A stretch of DNA of 44,812 bases, from positions 52,704 through 97,515 of the forward strand of contig JAHDHH010000007.1 of assembly GCA_020631405.1 (NCBI GenBank), read 5' to 3'. This document shows positions 1-6,399 of this stretch, in pieces. Under the pieces are notes generated by a model. That model saw only the letters and a list, made by a program, of their open reading frames with translations. It made no database searches and had not been told where the DNA came from. A program made the translations under genes and the position numbers. This DNA comes from Saprospiraceae bacterium. GTDB taxonomy: Bacteria; Bacteroidota; Bacteroidia; Chitinophagales; Saprospiraceae. Positions within the stretch are counted from its first letter, which is position 1; each line of letters starts with the position of its first letter.

Positions 1-7
1 ATCAAGA

Positions 8-253
8 CTAATTTGATTCTTGGATTATTCTCTTTGCCACATCTAGGATAGCGGTGTCTTCTAAGTTCACAATTCCTCCCTTCGGTCTAGGTTGGATATG
101 CGATCCTACTATAGCCCCAGTATCATACTTATGAGCACCGAAATAATTTCTTACTGTCTGTTCTTCAACAGCTAGTGTCTTGGCTATCTTAGAAATACTG
201 CCAGTTGGCAAATCATGCTTGATTTTACGCAATTCTTCATAGGTGATATTCAT
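8..253 (-). CDS. Small putative helix-turn-helix DNA-binding protein
   Basis: An 81-residue soluble protein with no signal peptide. Residues about 5-45 look like a helix-turn-helix: a helix with EELRKIKHDLP, then SISKIAKTLAVEEQTVRNYFG, which reads like the resolvase/MarR-style turn in which a short helix precedes a recognition helix. The rest (GGIVNLEDTAILDVAKRIIQ) is probably a short C-terminal helix. The pattern matches short DNA-binding proteins common in Bacteroidota, but I cannot name a family. It starts at ATG, and ald lies 94 bases upstream of it on the same strand, so the two could share a transcript. The target and role are unknown; the DNA-binding call rests on pattern only. Confidence 0.6.
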   Translation of the reverse strand: MNITYEELRKIKHDLPTGSISKIAKTLAVEEQTVRNYFGAHKYDTGAIVGSHIQPRPKGGIVNLEDTAILDVAKRIIQESN

Positions 254-347
254 ACTCAGTAGGTTATTTGTTAAATAGATAAATGTGTTGATTCATTTAA
301 AAATAAACAATTTCCCAAACTAAACGAAAGCAAATCTCAACAACCTG

Positions 348-1463
348 TTAGTCTAACACTTCTTCAACCTGAACATAAGGCAATCCAAATGCCTCCGCGA
401 CACCCTCATGTACAACTTTACCATGGACTATATTTAGTCCTGGCACTAATTCTTCATTTTCTTTACAAGCTTGCTTCCAACCCTTATTGGCTAATTGGAT
501 CATATAGGGCAAAGTTGCATTGGTCAATGCCATGGTAGAAGTGTAAGGCACAGCACCAGGCATATTAGCCACACAGTAATGTACAATGTCATCTATGATA
601 AATGTAGGATCGGTATGTGTTGTAGGCTTACACGTTTCTATACAACCTCCTTGATCAACAGCAACGTCAACTAATACTGTACCTGCCTGCAAGTCTTTAA
701 GCATCTCCTTAGTAATAAGGTTTGGAGCCTTTCTACCTGGGATTAATACTGCACCAACAATTAAGTCAGACTCTTTTGCTAACTTCTCTATCGTGTGCTG
801 GCTTGAATAAATTAGAGAAACATTGGCAGGCATGACATCAGCTAAGTACCTTAACCTGGCAAGACTGATATCCAGAATAGTCACATCAGCTCCAAGTCCT
901 GCAGCCATTTTAGCAGCCTGAGTACCAACTACGCCACCTCCTAACACAAGTACCTTTCCTGGATGAACTCCTGGCACACCGCCTAGAAGTACTCCTTTAC
1001 CTTTTAGAGGCTTCTCCAAATACTTTGCTCCTTGCTGTATTGCCATCCTTCCTGCCACCTCGGACATCGGCACAAGCAAAGGCAGAGAACCGTCCTTTGC
1101 AGTGACCGTCTCATAGGCTAGACACACCGCATTAGACTTAATCATAGCATTAGTCAATGGCTCATAAGAAGCAAAATGAAAATAAGTAAATACTAACTGG
1201 TCATCTCTTATCAGGTCATACTCTGCTTCGATAGGTTCTTTTACCTTGACTATCATTTCTGCGAAGTCATATACCTCTTTAGCAGTATTCCCAATACGAG
1301 CACCTGCACTGATATACTCTTGATCAGTAAATCCAGAACCTAGACCAGCCTGAGTCATTACTAGTACTTCGTGACCTCTCTTGGTAAGTTCAAGTGTTCC
1401 TGCTGGGGTAAGGGCTACTCTATCCTCATTAGTTTTTATTTCCTTTGGTACTCCTACTTTCAT
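348..1463 (-). CDS. ald: Alanine dehydrogenase
   Basis: Catalyses reversible NAD-dependent oxidative deamination of L-alanine to pyruvate and ammonium in the cytoplasm. The 371-residue length is the family's usual one. The N-terminal AlaDH/PNT domain starts MKVGVPKEIKTNEDRVALTP, with Arg15, Lys75 (KVKEP) and His96 (YFHFASYEP) at the places expected for substrate binding and catalysis. The NAD-binding Rossmann motif VLVLGGGVVG lies at about residues 171-180 and is followed by an acidic residue in TILDIS, which fits NAD preference. The absence of proton-pumping membrane segments excludes a full transhydrogenase; a stand-alone PntA-like subunit is unlikely from length and motifs. It stands alone, with about 120 bases before the lipoprotein gene upstream. 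Confidence 0.95.
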   Translation of the reverse strand: MKVGVPKEIKTNEDRVALTPAGTLELTKRGHEVLVMTQAGLGSGFTDQEYISAGARIGNTAKEVYDFAEMIVKVKEPIEAEYDLIRDDQLVFTYFHFASYEPLTNAMIKSNAVCLAYETVTAKDGSLPLLVPMSEVAGRMAIQQGAKYLEKPLKGKGVLLGGVPGVHPGKVLVLGGGVVGTQAAKMAAGLGADVTILDISLARLRYLADVMPANVSLIYSSQHTIEKLAKESDLIVGAVLIPGRKAPNLITKEMLKDLQAGTVLVDVAVDQGGCIETCKPTTHTDPTFIIDDIVHYCVANMPGAVPYTSTMALTNATLPYMIQLANKGWKQACKENEELVPGLNIVHGKVVHEGVAEAFGLPYVQVEEVLD

Positions 1464-1584
1464 AAGTTGAATTTAATATGTTATTTCATGTTGTAAACAT
1501 ACCAAAACAACTGTAGATAATAGATTGGAAAATTGCAAATATTATAGACATAAATATGTTAATTGTGCCTTCTTGCAGAAGATT

Positions 1585-1932
1585 CTATCTCTCCCACACA
1601 ATAGAGACCAATGAAGCACTGTCGAAGAAGGGCTTTCCATTACACTCAGCAATACCAGCAATGCCGCCTAAGTAGCATATTTCCTCACAATCCGAATTGA
1701 ATACACTAGTACTGGCATCTGTAATACAGTTGCCTTGAGCAAATACGCTTACTTCCATATCCTCGAAGATATAAATGCCGACTTGTGCCCCTTCACAATT
1801 TTGATTTTCTTCAACAAACAAATCGAAGAGAGGATTGATGCATTCTGGCAGCTCAGGGCTATCATCTGGCTCTGAACAACAAGCTAAGCCAAATAAGAAT
1901 GCCATCAACAGAGTTAGGATAATCTGATTCAT
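1585..1932 (-). CDS. Small predicted lipoprotein of unknown function
   Basis: A 115-residue protein with a hydrophobic N-terminus ending FGLACCSEPDD, where Cys18 or Cys19 would be the lipidated residue, followed by an acidic stretch. The mature part has six further cysteines (in CINP, NCEGA, NCITD, DCEEICY, ECNGK), suggesting disulfides after export. The sequence near the end (GGIAGIAECNGKPFFDSASLVSIVWER) resembles short cysteine-rich Bacteroidota lipoproteins, but I recognise no named domain. It is divergent from tpiA, with about 70 bases between the two starts. Export is well supported and function is unknown. Confidence 0.7.
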   Translation of the reverse strand: MNQIILTLLMAFLFGLACCSEPDDSPELPECINPLFDLFVEENQNCEGAQVGIYIFEDMEVSVFAQGNCITDASTSVFNSDCEEICYLGGIAGIAECNGKPFFDSASLVSIVWER

Positions 1933-1957
1933 GCTTTAAAATAATGAACATTTGGTC

Positions 1958-1970
1958 AATCTTAGTCTAA
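1958..1970. repeat. 13-base repeat AATCTTAGTCTAA (three copies in window)
   Basis: The same 13 bases occur here, in the gap between the lipoprotein gene and tpiA; again at 24791-24803, across the stop codon of the lytS-like gene; and at 37451-37463, between sucA and rpsT. All three are in the same orientation. Two copies lie 35-90 bases upstream of a rightward gene start. It could be a regulatory motif or chance. Confidence 0.35.
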
Positions 1971-2003
1971 AAACTTGTAGTATTATTGTCTAAAATTAAG
2001 ACA

Positions 2004-2756
2004 ATGAGAGATCAAATAGCTGCTGGAAACTGGAAAATGAATACAACCATAAGCGAAGGAGTAGCCTTAGCAAAGGGATTAGTTGACAATGGCAAGACTA
2101 CAGCTGATAAGATGATAGTATGTGTGCCTTTTACCCATCTTGCTAAGATCTCGGATGTACTCTCTAGTCAACTAACAGTCTTTCTAGCTGCCCAGAACCT
2201 TGCCTCAGAAGCTTCTGGTGCTTACACTGGAGAAGTCAGTGCAGCTATGTTAAAAGAGGCAGGCGTACAGTATGTACTTGTCGGTCACTCTGAAAGAAGA
2301 ACACTATATGCCGAAGACGCAAGTATTCTTAGGAAAAAGATTGCTCTTGCTCAAGATGCCGGACTGAAGGTAATCTTCTGCTTAGGTGAGCCCCTTGAAG
2401 TAAGGGAAGCGGGAACTCAAAATGCTGTTGTTCAACAACAATTAGAAGACGGGATTTACCACTTATCAGCTGAAGATGTGTCAAAGTTAATCATCGCTTA
2501 CGAACCAATATGGGCAATAGGTACAGGCAAGACAGCTAGCCCTGAGCAAGCTCAAGACATGCATGCCTACATCAGATCTTCTCTAGAAACTAAGTATGGT
2601 AGTCAAATAGCAAATGCTATGAGCATCCTCTATGGAGGAAGTGTAAAGCCAGCGAACTCTAAAGAAATATTCTCACAACCTGATGTAGACGGTGGTTTAG
2701 TTGGCGGTGCTTCTCTAAAACTTGACAGTTTTGTAGCAATCGCGAATAGCTTTTAA
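2004..2756 (+). CDS. tpiA: Triosephosphate isomerase
   Basis: Interconverts dihydroxyacetone phosphate and glyceraldehyde 3-phosphate in glycolysis and gluconeogenesis. With the start at the ATG at 2004 (250 residues), the catalytic residues fall at their textbook places: Asn9 and Lys11 in GNWKMN, His95 in VGHSERR, Glu167 in YEPIWAIGTG. The phosphate-binding loops ILYGGSVKP and GGLVGGASL follow near the C-terminus. An in-frame TTG at 1986 would add six residues, but the family normally begins just before the AGNWKMN strand, so I prefer the ATG. Its stop overlaps the stop of the convergent SRPBCC gene by four bases, and no hairpin terminator separates them. Confidence 0.97.
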   Translation: MRDQIAAGNWKMNTTISEGVALAKGLVDNGKTTADKMIVCVPFTHLAKISDVLSSQLTVFLAAQNLASEASGAYTGEVSAAMLKEAGVQYVLVGHSERRTLYAEDASILRKKIALAQDAGLKVIFCLGEPLEVREAGTQNAVVQQQLEDGIYHLSAEDVSKLIIAYEPIWAIGTGKTASPEQAQDMHAYIRSSLETKYGSQIANAMSILYGGSVKPANSKEIFSQPDVDGGLVGGASLKLDSFVAIANSF

Positions 2757-3232
2757 GGCTTGGCAAAGGCTCCTTCTGCAATAAGCTTGTCAACTGCGGT
2801 TATCCTATAGTCAAAGATACTCTTTAGTTGTCTGCCTACGAATAGCCATTCAGCTATCCTACCAAGGAAACCTAGTGGCAATCCATAGTGAACGACGTCC
2901 TTCATCAGTACTCCTCCATCTACCTGCTCAAACCAGTGCTGGTGATGCCAAAATGCATATGGACCAAATCTTTGCTCATCAATAAAAAACTCATGCTCTC
3001 TCACTTGAGAGATCTCAGTGGCCCAACGCAGCGGGATACCTAAGACTGGCTTTACTATATAAGTGATGATCTGACCAGGATACATCTTATCAAGACCGAG
3101 AGTAGAGGTGATCTTAAACGAGAGGTATTCTGGTGTAATCTTTGGCAGGTTCTTAGGAGAAGAAAAGAAGTCCCACGCATCTTCAATTGTCATGGGCAAG
3201 AACTGCTCCCTCGATAACATATATAATTTCAT
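2753..3232 (-). CDS. SRPBCC-superfamily ligand-binding protein
   Basis: A 159-residue cytoplasmic protein of the SRPBCC (START/Bet v 1-like) fold, of the type often annotated as polyketide cyclase or cell-division inhibitor. The signature is at the N-terminus: LSREQFLPMTIEDAWDFFSSPKNLPKITPEYLSF is split here as an initial strand, then DAWDFFSSPKNLP, then ITPEYLSF. The later pattern of a Trp-rich strand (FWHHQHWFEQVDGG), MKDVVHYGLPLG and a C-terminal helix (FDYRITAVDKLI) also fits. The ligand is unknown. It converges on tpiA with a four-base overlap, and its upstream gap of 274 bases is shared with the divergent secreted protein at 3507. Confidence 0.8.
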   Translation of the reverse strand: MKLYMLSREQFLPMTIEDAWDFFSSPKNLPKITPEYLSFKITSTLGLDKMYPGQIITYIVKPVLGIPLRWATEISQVREHEFFIDEQRFGPYAFWHHQHWFEQVDGGVLMKDVVHYGLPLGFLGRIAEWLFVGRQLKSIFDYRITAVDKLIAEGAFAKP

Positions 3233-3506
3233 CGTAATGTGTTACTTATTTGTGATAAATGCGTCTAAATGACTCAATCAAGTAACAACCCAAGGTTTGA
3301 AAGTGTTGCCAATAATCAGTGATAACAACTAATTGCTGATTTGATCGCTAAGGGATTACTCTTAATTTTTACATGAAATGCTATATATCCGAGCATGTTT
3401 GTAAGAATTAGATTTGATTTGAATAGTGGGGTGGTCACATTATGAACAATATGTTATCAACTCATATAAAGCTTATTAATTACATCACTTATTAAATTTT
3501 ATACCC

Positions 3507-3956
3507 ATGAAAAATTCAATAAAAGTGTTTTGCTCTTTCTTATTCGTTGTATTTACGCTATCAACAAGTACCTTACTTGCACATAGTATTCCAGATGACT
3601 CGACATGCGACAATGTGATTACCATTTCTATTGAACTGGATGACAATGCAGAAGAGGTATCATGGACTCTAATCAATACTGGTGTCTATGATAGAGTGGC
3701 TGACGGTGAGTACTTCACTGAGCTTGATGACTACGAGCAAGTTGAGACTTCAGTATGTGTATCTAATGGGTGCTACGAATTGACGATTTATGATTCTTGG
3801 GGAGATGGCTTTAGTTGTAACACCAACACTGAAAAAATTCAAGTCTCTACACCAAACGGTAACAAGATCCTTTCTTCAGATGGCAATTTTGTTGACTATA
3901 TCAATGTCCAATTTTGTGTAACAGAAGATGAGGTAATCCTAGCTAATAAGGCATAG
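3507..3956 (+). CDS. Small secreted protein with YDSWGDGF motif
   Basis: A 149-residue exported protein. Residues 1-26 form a signal peptide (positively charged start, hydrophobic core, cleavage near LLAHS). The mature protein is acidic, and its centre reads CVSNGCYELTIYDSWGDGFS. That cysteine-flanked motif recurs in large secreted Bacteroidota proteins and metallopeptidases, where it forms a beta-sandwich segment; here it is nearly the whole protein. No T9SS tail is visible. A -7-like TAGATTTG lies at 3409-3416, 90 bases upstream, without a clear partner box. A strong hairpin terminator follows. The function is unknown. Confidence 0.75.
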   Translation: MKNSIKVFCSFLFVVFTLSTSTLLAHSIPDDSTCDNVITISIELDDNAEEVSWTLINTGVYDRVADGEYFTELDDYEQVETSVCVSNGCYELTIYDSWGDGFSCNTNTEKIQVSTPNGNKILSSDGNFVDYINVQFCVTEDEVILANKA

Positions 3957-3975
3957 AAAAGCCAACGTAATATTC

Positions 3976-4018
3976 AAAAGCGGGTTGACTACTGAACTAC
4001 AGTAATCAACCCGCTTTT
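3976..4018. terminator. Bidirectional hairpin terminator
   Basis: AAAAGCGGGTTGA (3976-3988) pairs perfectly with TCAACCCGCTTTT (4006-4018), and the interior adds TACTG/CAGTA. The A and T runs at the two ends make it work both ways between the convergent genes at 3507-3956 and 4048-4641. Confidence 0.9.
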
Positions 4019-4047
4019 AATTTAAGGCATATCTTAACTTCTGACTC

Positions 4048-4641
4048 TTAGAATACTAAATTAATAGTCAAGTCAAACTCATCATAAATAGTCTTGTCTC
4101 CAAGGTTTTCAAAAAAACTACCAGAACCATACTTCACATCAAAGTCTGTTCTATCAAGCTTAAAGGCTGCTGTTGCAGTGCTTGCTAATTCTCCCTTTGT
4201 AATGAGGGCATTGAATTTAATCTTCTCTGTATTGTCCTTGATCGTGATATTACCAGACACTCTATAGTCTCCATCTACTCCCCTACTCACTACATTGTCT
4301 ATAGTAAACTTTGCAGTTGGGTACTTTTCAACCCCAAAGAAATCCGGTGACATGAGGTGACCTTCTAGTTTTTCTTTGCCTTGTCCCTCTTGCAAGTCAG
4401 TACATGCAATACTAGTCATATCTACTTCAAATGTGCCTCCCACTAAGGCCTCACCTTCAAAAGAAAGTTGTCCTGAAGCGAGGTTCAATGTTCCTTCATG
4501 TGACCCAGTCACCTTGTAAGCCTTCCAACCTATGATACTCTTGTCTAAGTCCAGCGCTTTTGTGCTCAGAGTTGGCTGAGTAGAAAATGCCATGGAAACA
4601 AACCCTAGCATGAGTAATGTGTAAATTTTTAACGAATTCAT
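4048..4641 (-). CDS. YceI-family periplasmic protein
   Basis: A 197-residue exported protein of the YceI family, lipocalin-like barrels that bind polyisoprenoid-type ligands. A signal peptide covers about the first 20 residues (MNSLKIYTLLMLGFVSMAF). Family features follow: DLDKSIIGWKAYKVTGSHEG, then GGTFEVDMTSIACTDL, HLMSPDFFGVEKYPTAKFTI (the most conserved block), GNITIKDNTEKIKFNA and a closing FKLDRTDFDVKYGSG. I chose the ATG at 4641; a TTG nine bases further upstream is possible. The gene has its own terminator downstream and no operon partner. The ligand in this organism is unknown. Confidence 0.92.
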   Translation of the reverse strand: MNSLKIYTLLMLGFVSMAFSTQPTLSTKALDLDKSIIGWKAYKVTGSHEGTLNLASGQLSFEGEALVGGTFEVDMTSIACTDLQEGQGKEKLEGHLMSPDFFGVEKYPTAKFTIDNVVSRGVDGDYRVSGNITIKDNTEKIKFNALITKGELASTATAAFKLDRTDFDVKYGSGSFFENLGDKTIYDEFDLTINLVF

Positions 4642-4729
4642 CTTGTTCAATTTTTGTTAGTAAATGATTTTTCAATGTTCAAACATCGTATTTTGCAAAA
4701 GGTTGCAAAAAAGATGCTTTCAACATAAA

Positions 4730-4763
4730 AAAAGGGAATTGATCCAAAAACCAATTCCCTTTT
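4730..4763 (-). terminator. Hairpin terminator of the outer-membrane protein gene
   Basis: AAAGGGAATTG (4731-4741) pairs with CAATTCCCTTT (4752-4762) around a ten-base loop. It sits about 20 bases past the stop of the leftward gene at 4785 and ends in a T run in that direction. Confidence 0.85.
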
Positions 4764-4784
4764 CCTAATTCTATTTAACTAAGA

Positions 4785-5540
4785 CTAGAACTTAATAAAT
4801 TTGGATCTTCCTCCACAACTAGCTTTTCCATAATATCCAATACCCCAATTCAATTCAAAAGATACTCCTGCGAACAATGGTGCAAGGTTACTCGTTACTG
4901 CTAGATTTGGAAGATAAGCGCCATCTACTTGGCCGAATTCATTTAATGCTTGAGTAAGTCCATACTCAAATCTCAATCCTAAGATTCCGCTAAACGAGCC
5001 ATCACTACCAAGGAAGTAAGCTCCAAACCCAAGTACAGCAGAGACATAATTATCTTCAAAACTATTGCTTATATCGACAACATCACTTACCCCTGATGGA
5101 TCTTCATGGGTTGCATTACGCAAAAAAGAAAATTTAGGTCCAATTTCAAAATATCCTAATTGACGATTATTTCTGTATAGGGTGTAGAGATCAAATGTTT
5201 GCCACTTCACTACATTATCATTAGCTTTCACTGCTATCACAGAGTCATCAAACTCTGCACCAGCTGCTTTCTCATAGTCCTGTTCTCCATTCGATAACAT
5301 CGCATCAATGGTGAATCCACTAGTACCCTTATTGATACCTAGCTTTACTCCTACTCCATAACCCGTACTAATATCATAATTCCAATCCTCACTATCCGCT
5401 ATCGTACTTGAGAATAGACCAGTGGCACCATACTGTGCTTTTACACCAGCATCAAACCACCAAAATTTGGCTGCTCTTTGTCCAAGAAGTGATGAACTCT
5501 GCACTAAAAACGAAAAAAACAATATTACTATTAAACGCAT
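4785..5540 (-). CDS. Predicted outer-membrane beta-barrel protein
   Basis: A 251-residue protein with a signal peptide (MRLIVILFFSFLVQSSSLLGQ, cleavage after the Gly-Gln region). The mature part alternates hydrophobic and polar residues as in beta strands (for example GYGVGVKLGINKG, FDLYTLYRNNRQLGYFEIGPKFSFL, YVSAVLGFGAYFLG, ILGLRFEYGL). This fits an 8-10 strand outer-membrane barrel. The last residue is Phe (KFIKF), as expected for barrel insertion. A -7-like box (TAAATTTG, read leftward at 5571-5564) lies 23 bases before the start. There is no substrate clue. It is monocistronic, with a terminator close behind. Confidence 0.75.
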   Translation of the reverse strand: MRLIVILFFSFLVQSSSLLGQRAAKFWWFDAGVKAQYGATGLFSSTIADSEDWNYDISTGYGVGVKLGINKGTSGFTIDAMLSNGEQDYEKAAGAEFDDSVIAVKANDNVVKWQTFDLYTLYRNNRQLGYFEIGPKFSFLRNATHEDPSGVSDVVDISNSFEDNYVSAVLGFGAYFLGSDGSFSGILGLRFEYGLTQALNEFGQVDGAYLPNLAVTSNLAPLFAGVSFELNWGIGYYGKASCGGRSKFIKF

Positions 5541-5651
5541 ATTCCTATGATTTTGATAATTATCAAATTTAAAAAAGTAAATATATAAGATTTACAGAGT
5601 TTAACTATAGTCTAGCTATACTTCTGCATATCATTTTGCTGCTTTTGAGCA

Positions 5652-6062
5652 TTATTCCTGAGTATACTCCATAAATCCACCTGTAATATTAGTCACTCTA
5701 GTGAAGCCAAGCTCCAACATGAGTTCTGCAGCCTTGCCACTTCTACCGCCAGACCTACAATACATAACATAGTCTTTTGACTTATCAAGAGCCTCTAATT
5801 GTGCTTTGAAGTCAGGTGCCATAAAGTCGATTTCTTGTGCTCCCTCTATTTTGCCTTCTGCAACTTCCTCTGGAGTCCTGACATCAATCAAGATCTGACC
5901 AGGTTTAAGGCCAGTAGTCTTTAAGTCGGTAGCCGACCTCAATTGGATTGATGGTGCTTGGCTCTCTGAAGTAGCTTCTGAGGTCGCCATTTTGGTAGAT
6001 TCTTTTGTATTGTTACAACTCAATAGCGCTGTCGAAAGAACCAGGATAATAATTAGTCTCAT
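5652..6062 (-). CDS. Rhodanese-domain lipoprotein
   Basis: A 136-residue lipoprotein: the signal sequence ends ALLSC with Cys16 as the lipidation site, followed by a Ser/Thr/Glu-rich linker to about residue 40. One rhodanese domain fills the remainder: ILIDVRTPEEVAEGKIEGA at the start, then the active-site loop with Cys102 in MYCRSGGRSGKAA and the closing NITGGFMEY. Rhodaneses move sulfane sulfur through a cysteine persulfide; an envelope-anchored version could act in thiosulfate or persulfide handling, but the real substrate is not shown. It follows the small membrane protein gene by eight bases, so the two probably form one operon. Confidence 0.9.
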   Translation of the reverse strand: MRLIIILVLSTALLSCNNTKESTKMATSEATSESQAPSIQLRSATDLKTTGLKPGQILIDVRTPEEVAEGKIEGAQEIDFMAPDFKAQLEALDKSKDYVMYCRSGGRSGKAAELMLELGFTRVTNITGGFMEYTQE

Positions 6063-6070
6063 AATTTAGA

Positions 6071-6370
6071 TTATTTATAATAATAAATGACTGCTGCAAG
6101 CAGTGTTATTAGCATGAGCAAATATGATGCAATTTTTAACGAAATTTGAATGTGTCTGCTAAATTTTAGAATATCTTCTTCTGAATCTGGGTAATAGGGG
6201 ATAATCTCATCCTGGAGCTTCTTCTTATCCAAGATATACTTGGTAGGAAACTCTACCTCAGCCTTGATCAATCGCTTATAGTGCTTCAAGACCTTTAATC
6301 TGATATAGATATTCACTACTAAGAGAACAAACATTAGTCCTGCGCCTAAAAAAATTAACGTACTATACAT
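6071..6370 (-). CDS. Small two-helix membrane protein
   Basis: A 99-residue protein with membrane helices at about residues 4-24 (LIFLGAGLMFVLLVVNIYI) and 76-96 (ISLKIASYLLMLITLLAAVIYYY), joined by a charged middle region of about 50 residues with many Lys, Glu and Tyr. I recognise no family. It is the first gene of a probable pair with the rhodanese lipoprotein (eight-base gap). Its start is only 29 bases from the start of the divergent carboxypeptidase gene, so both promoters must be packed into or overlap the coding ends. Confidence 0.7.
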   Translation of the reverse strand: MYSTLIFLGAGLMFVLLVVNIYIRLKVLKHYKRLIKAEVEFPTKYILDKKKLQDEIIPYYPDSEEDILKFSRHIQISLKIASYLLMLITLLAAVIYYYK

Positions 6371-6399
6371 ATCTTACACTTAAACCACAATATTGCCTA

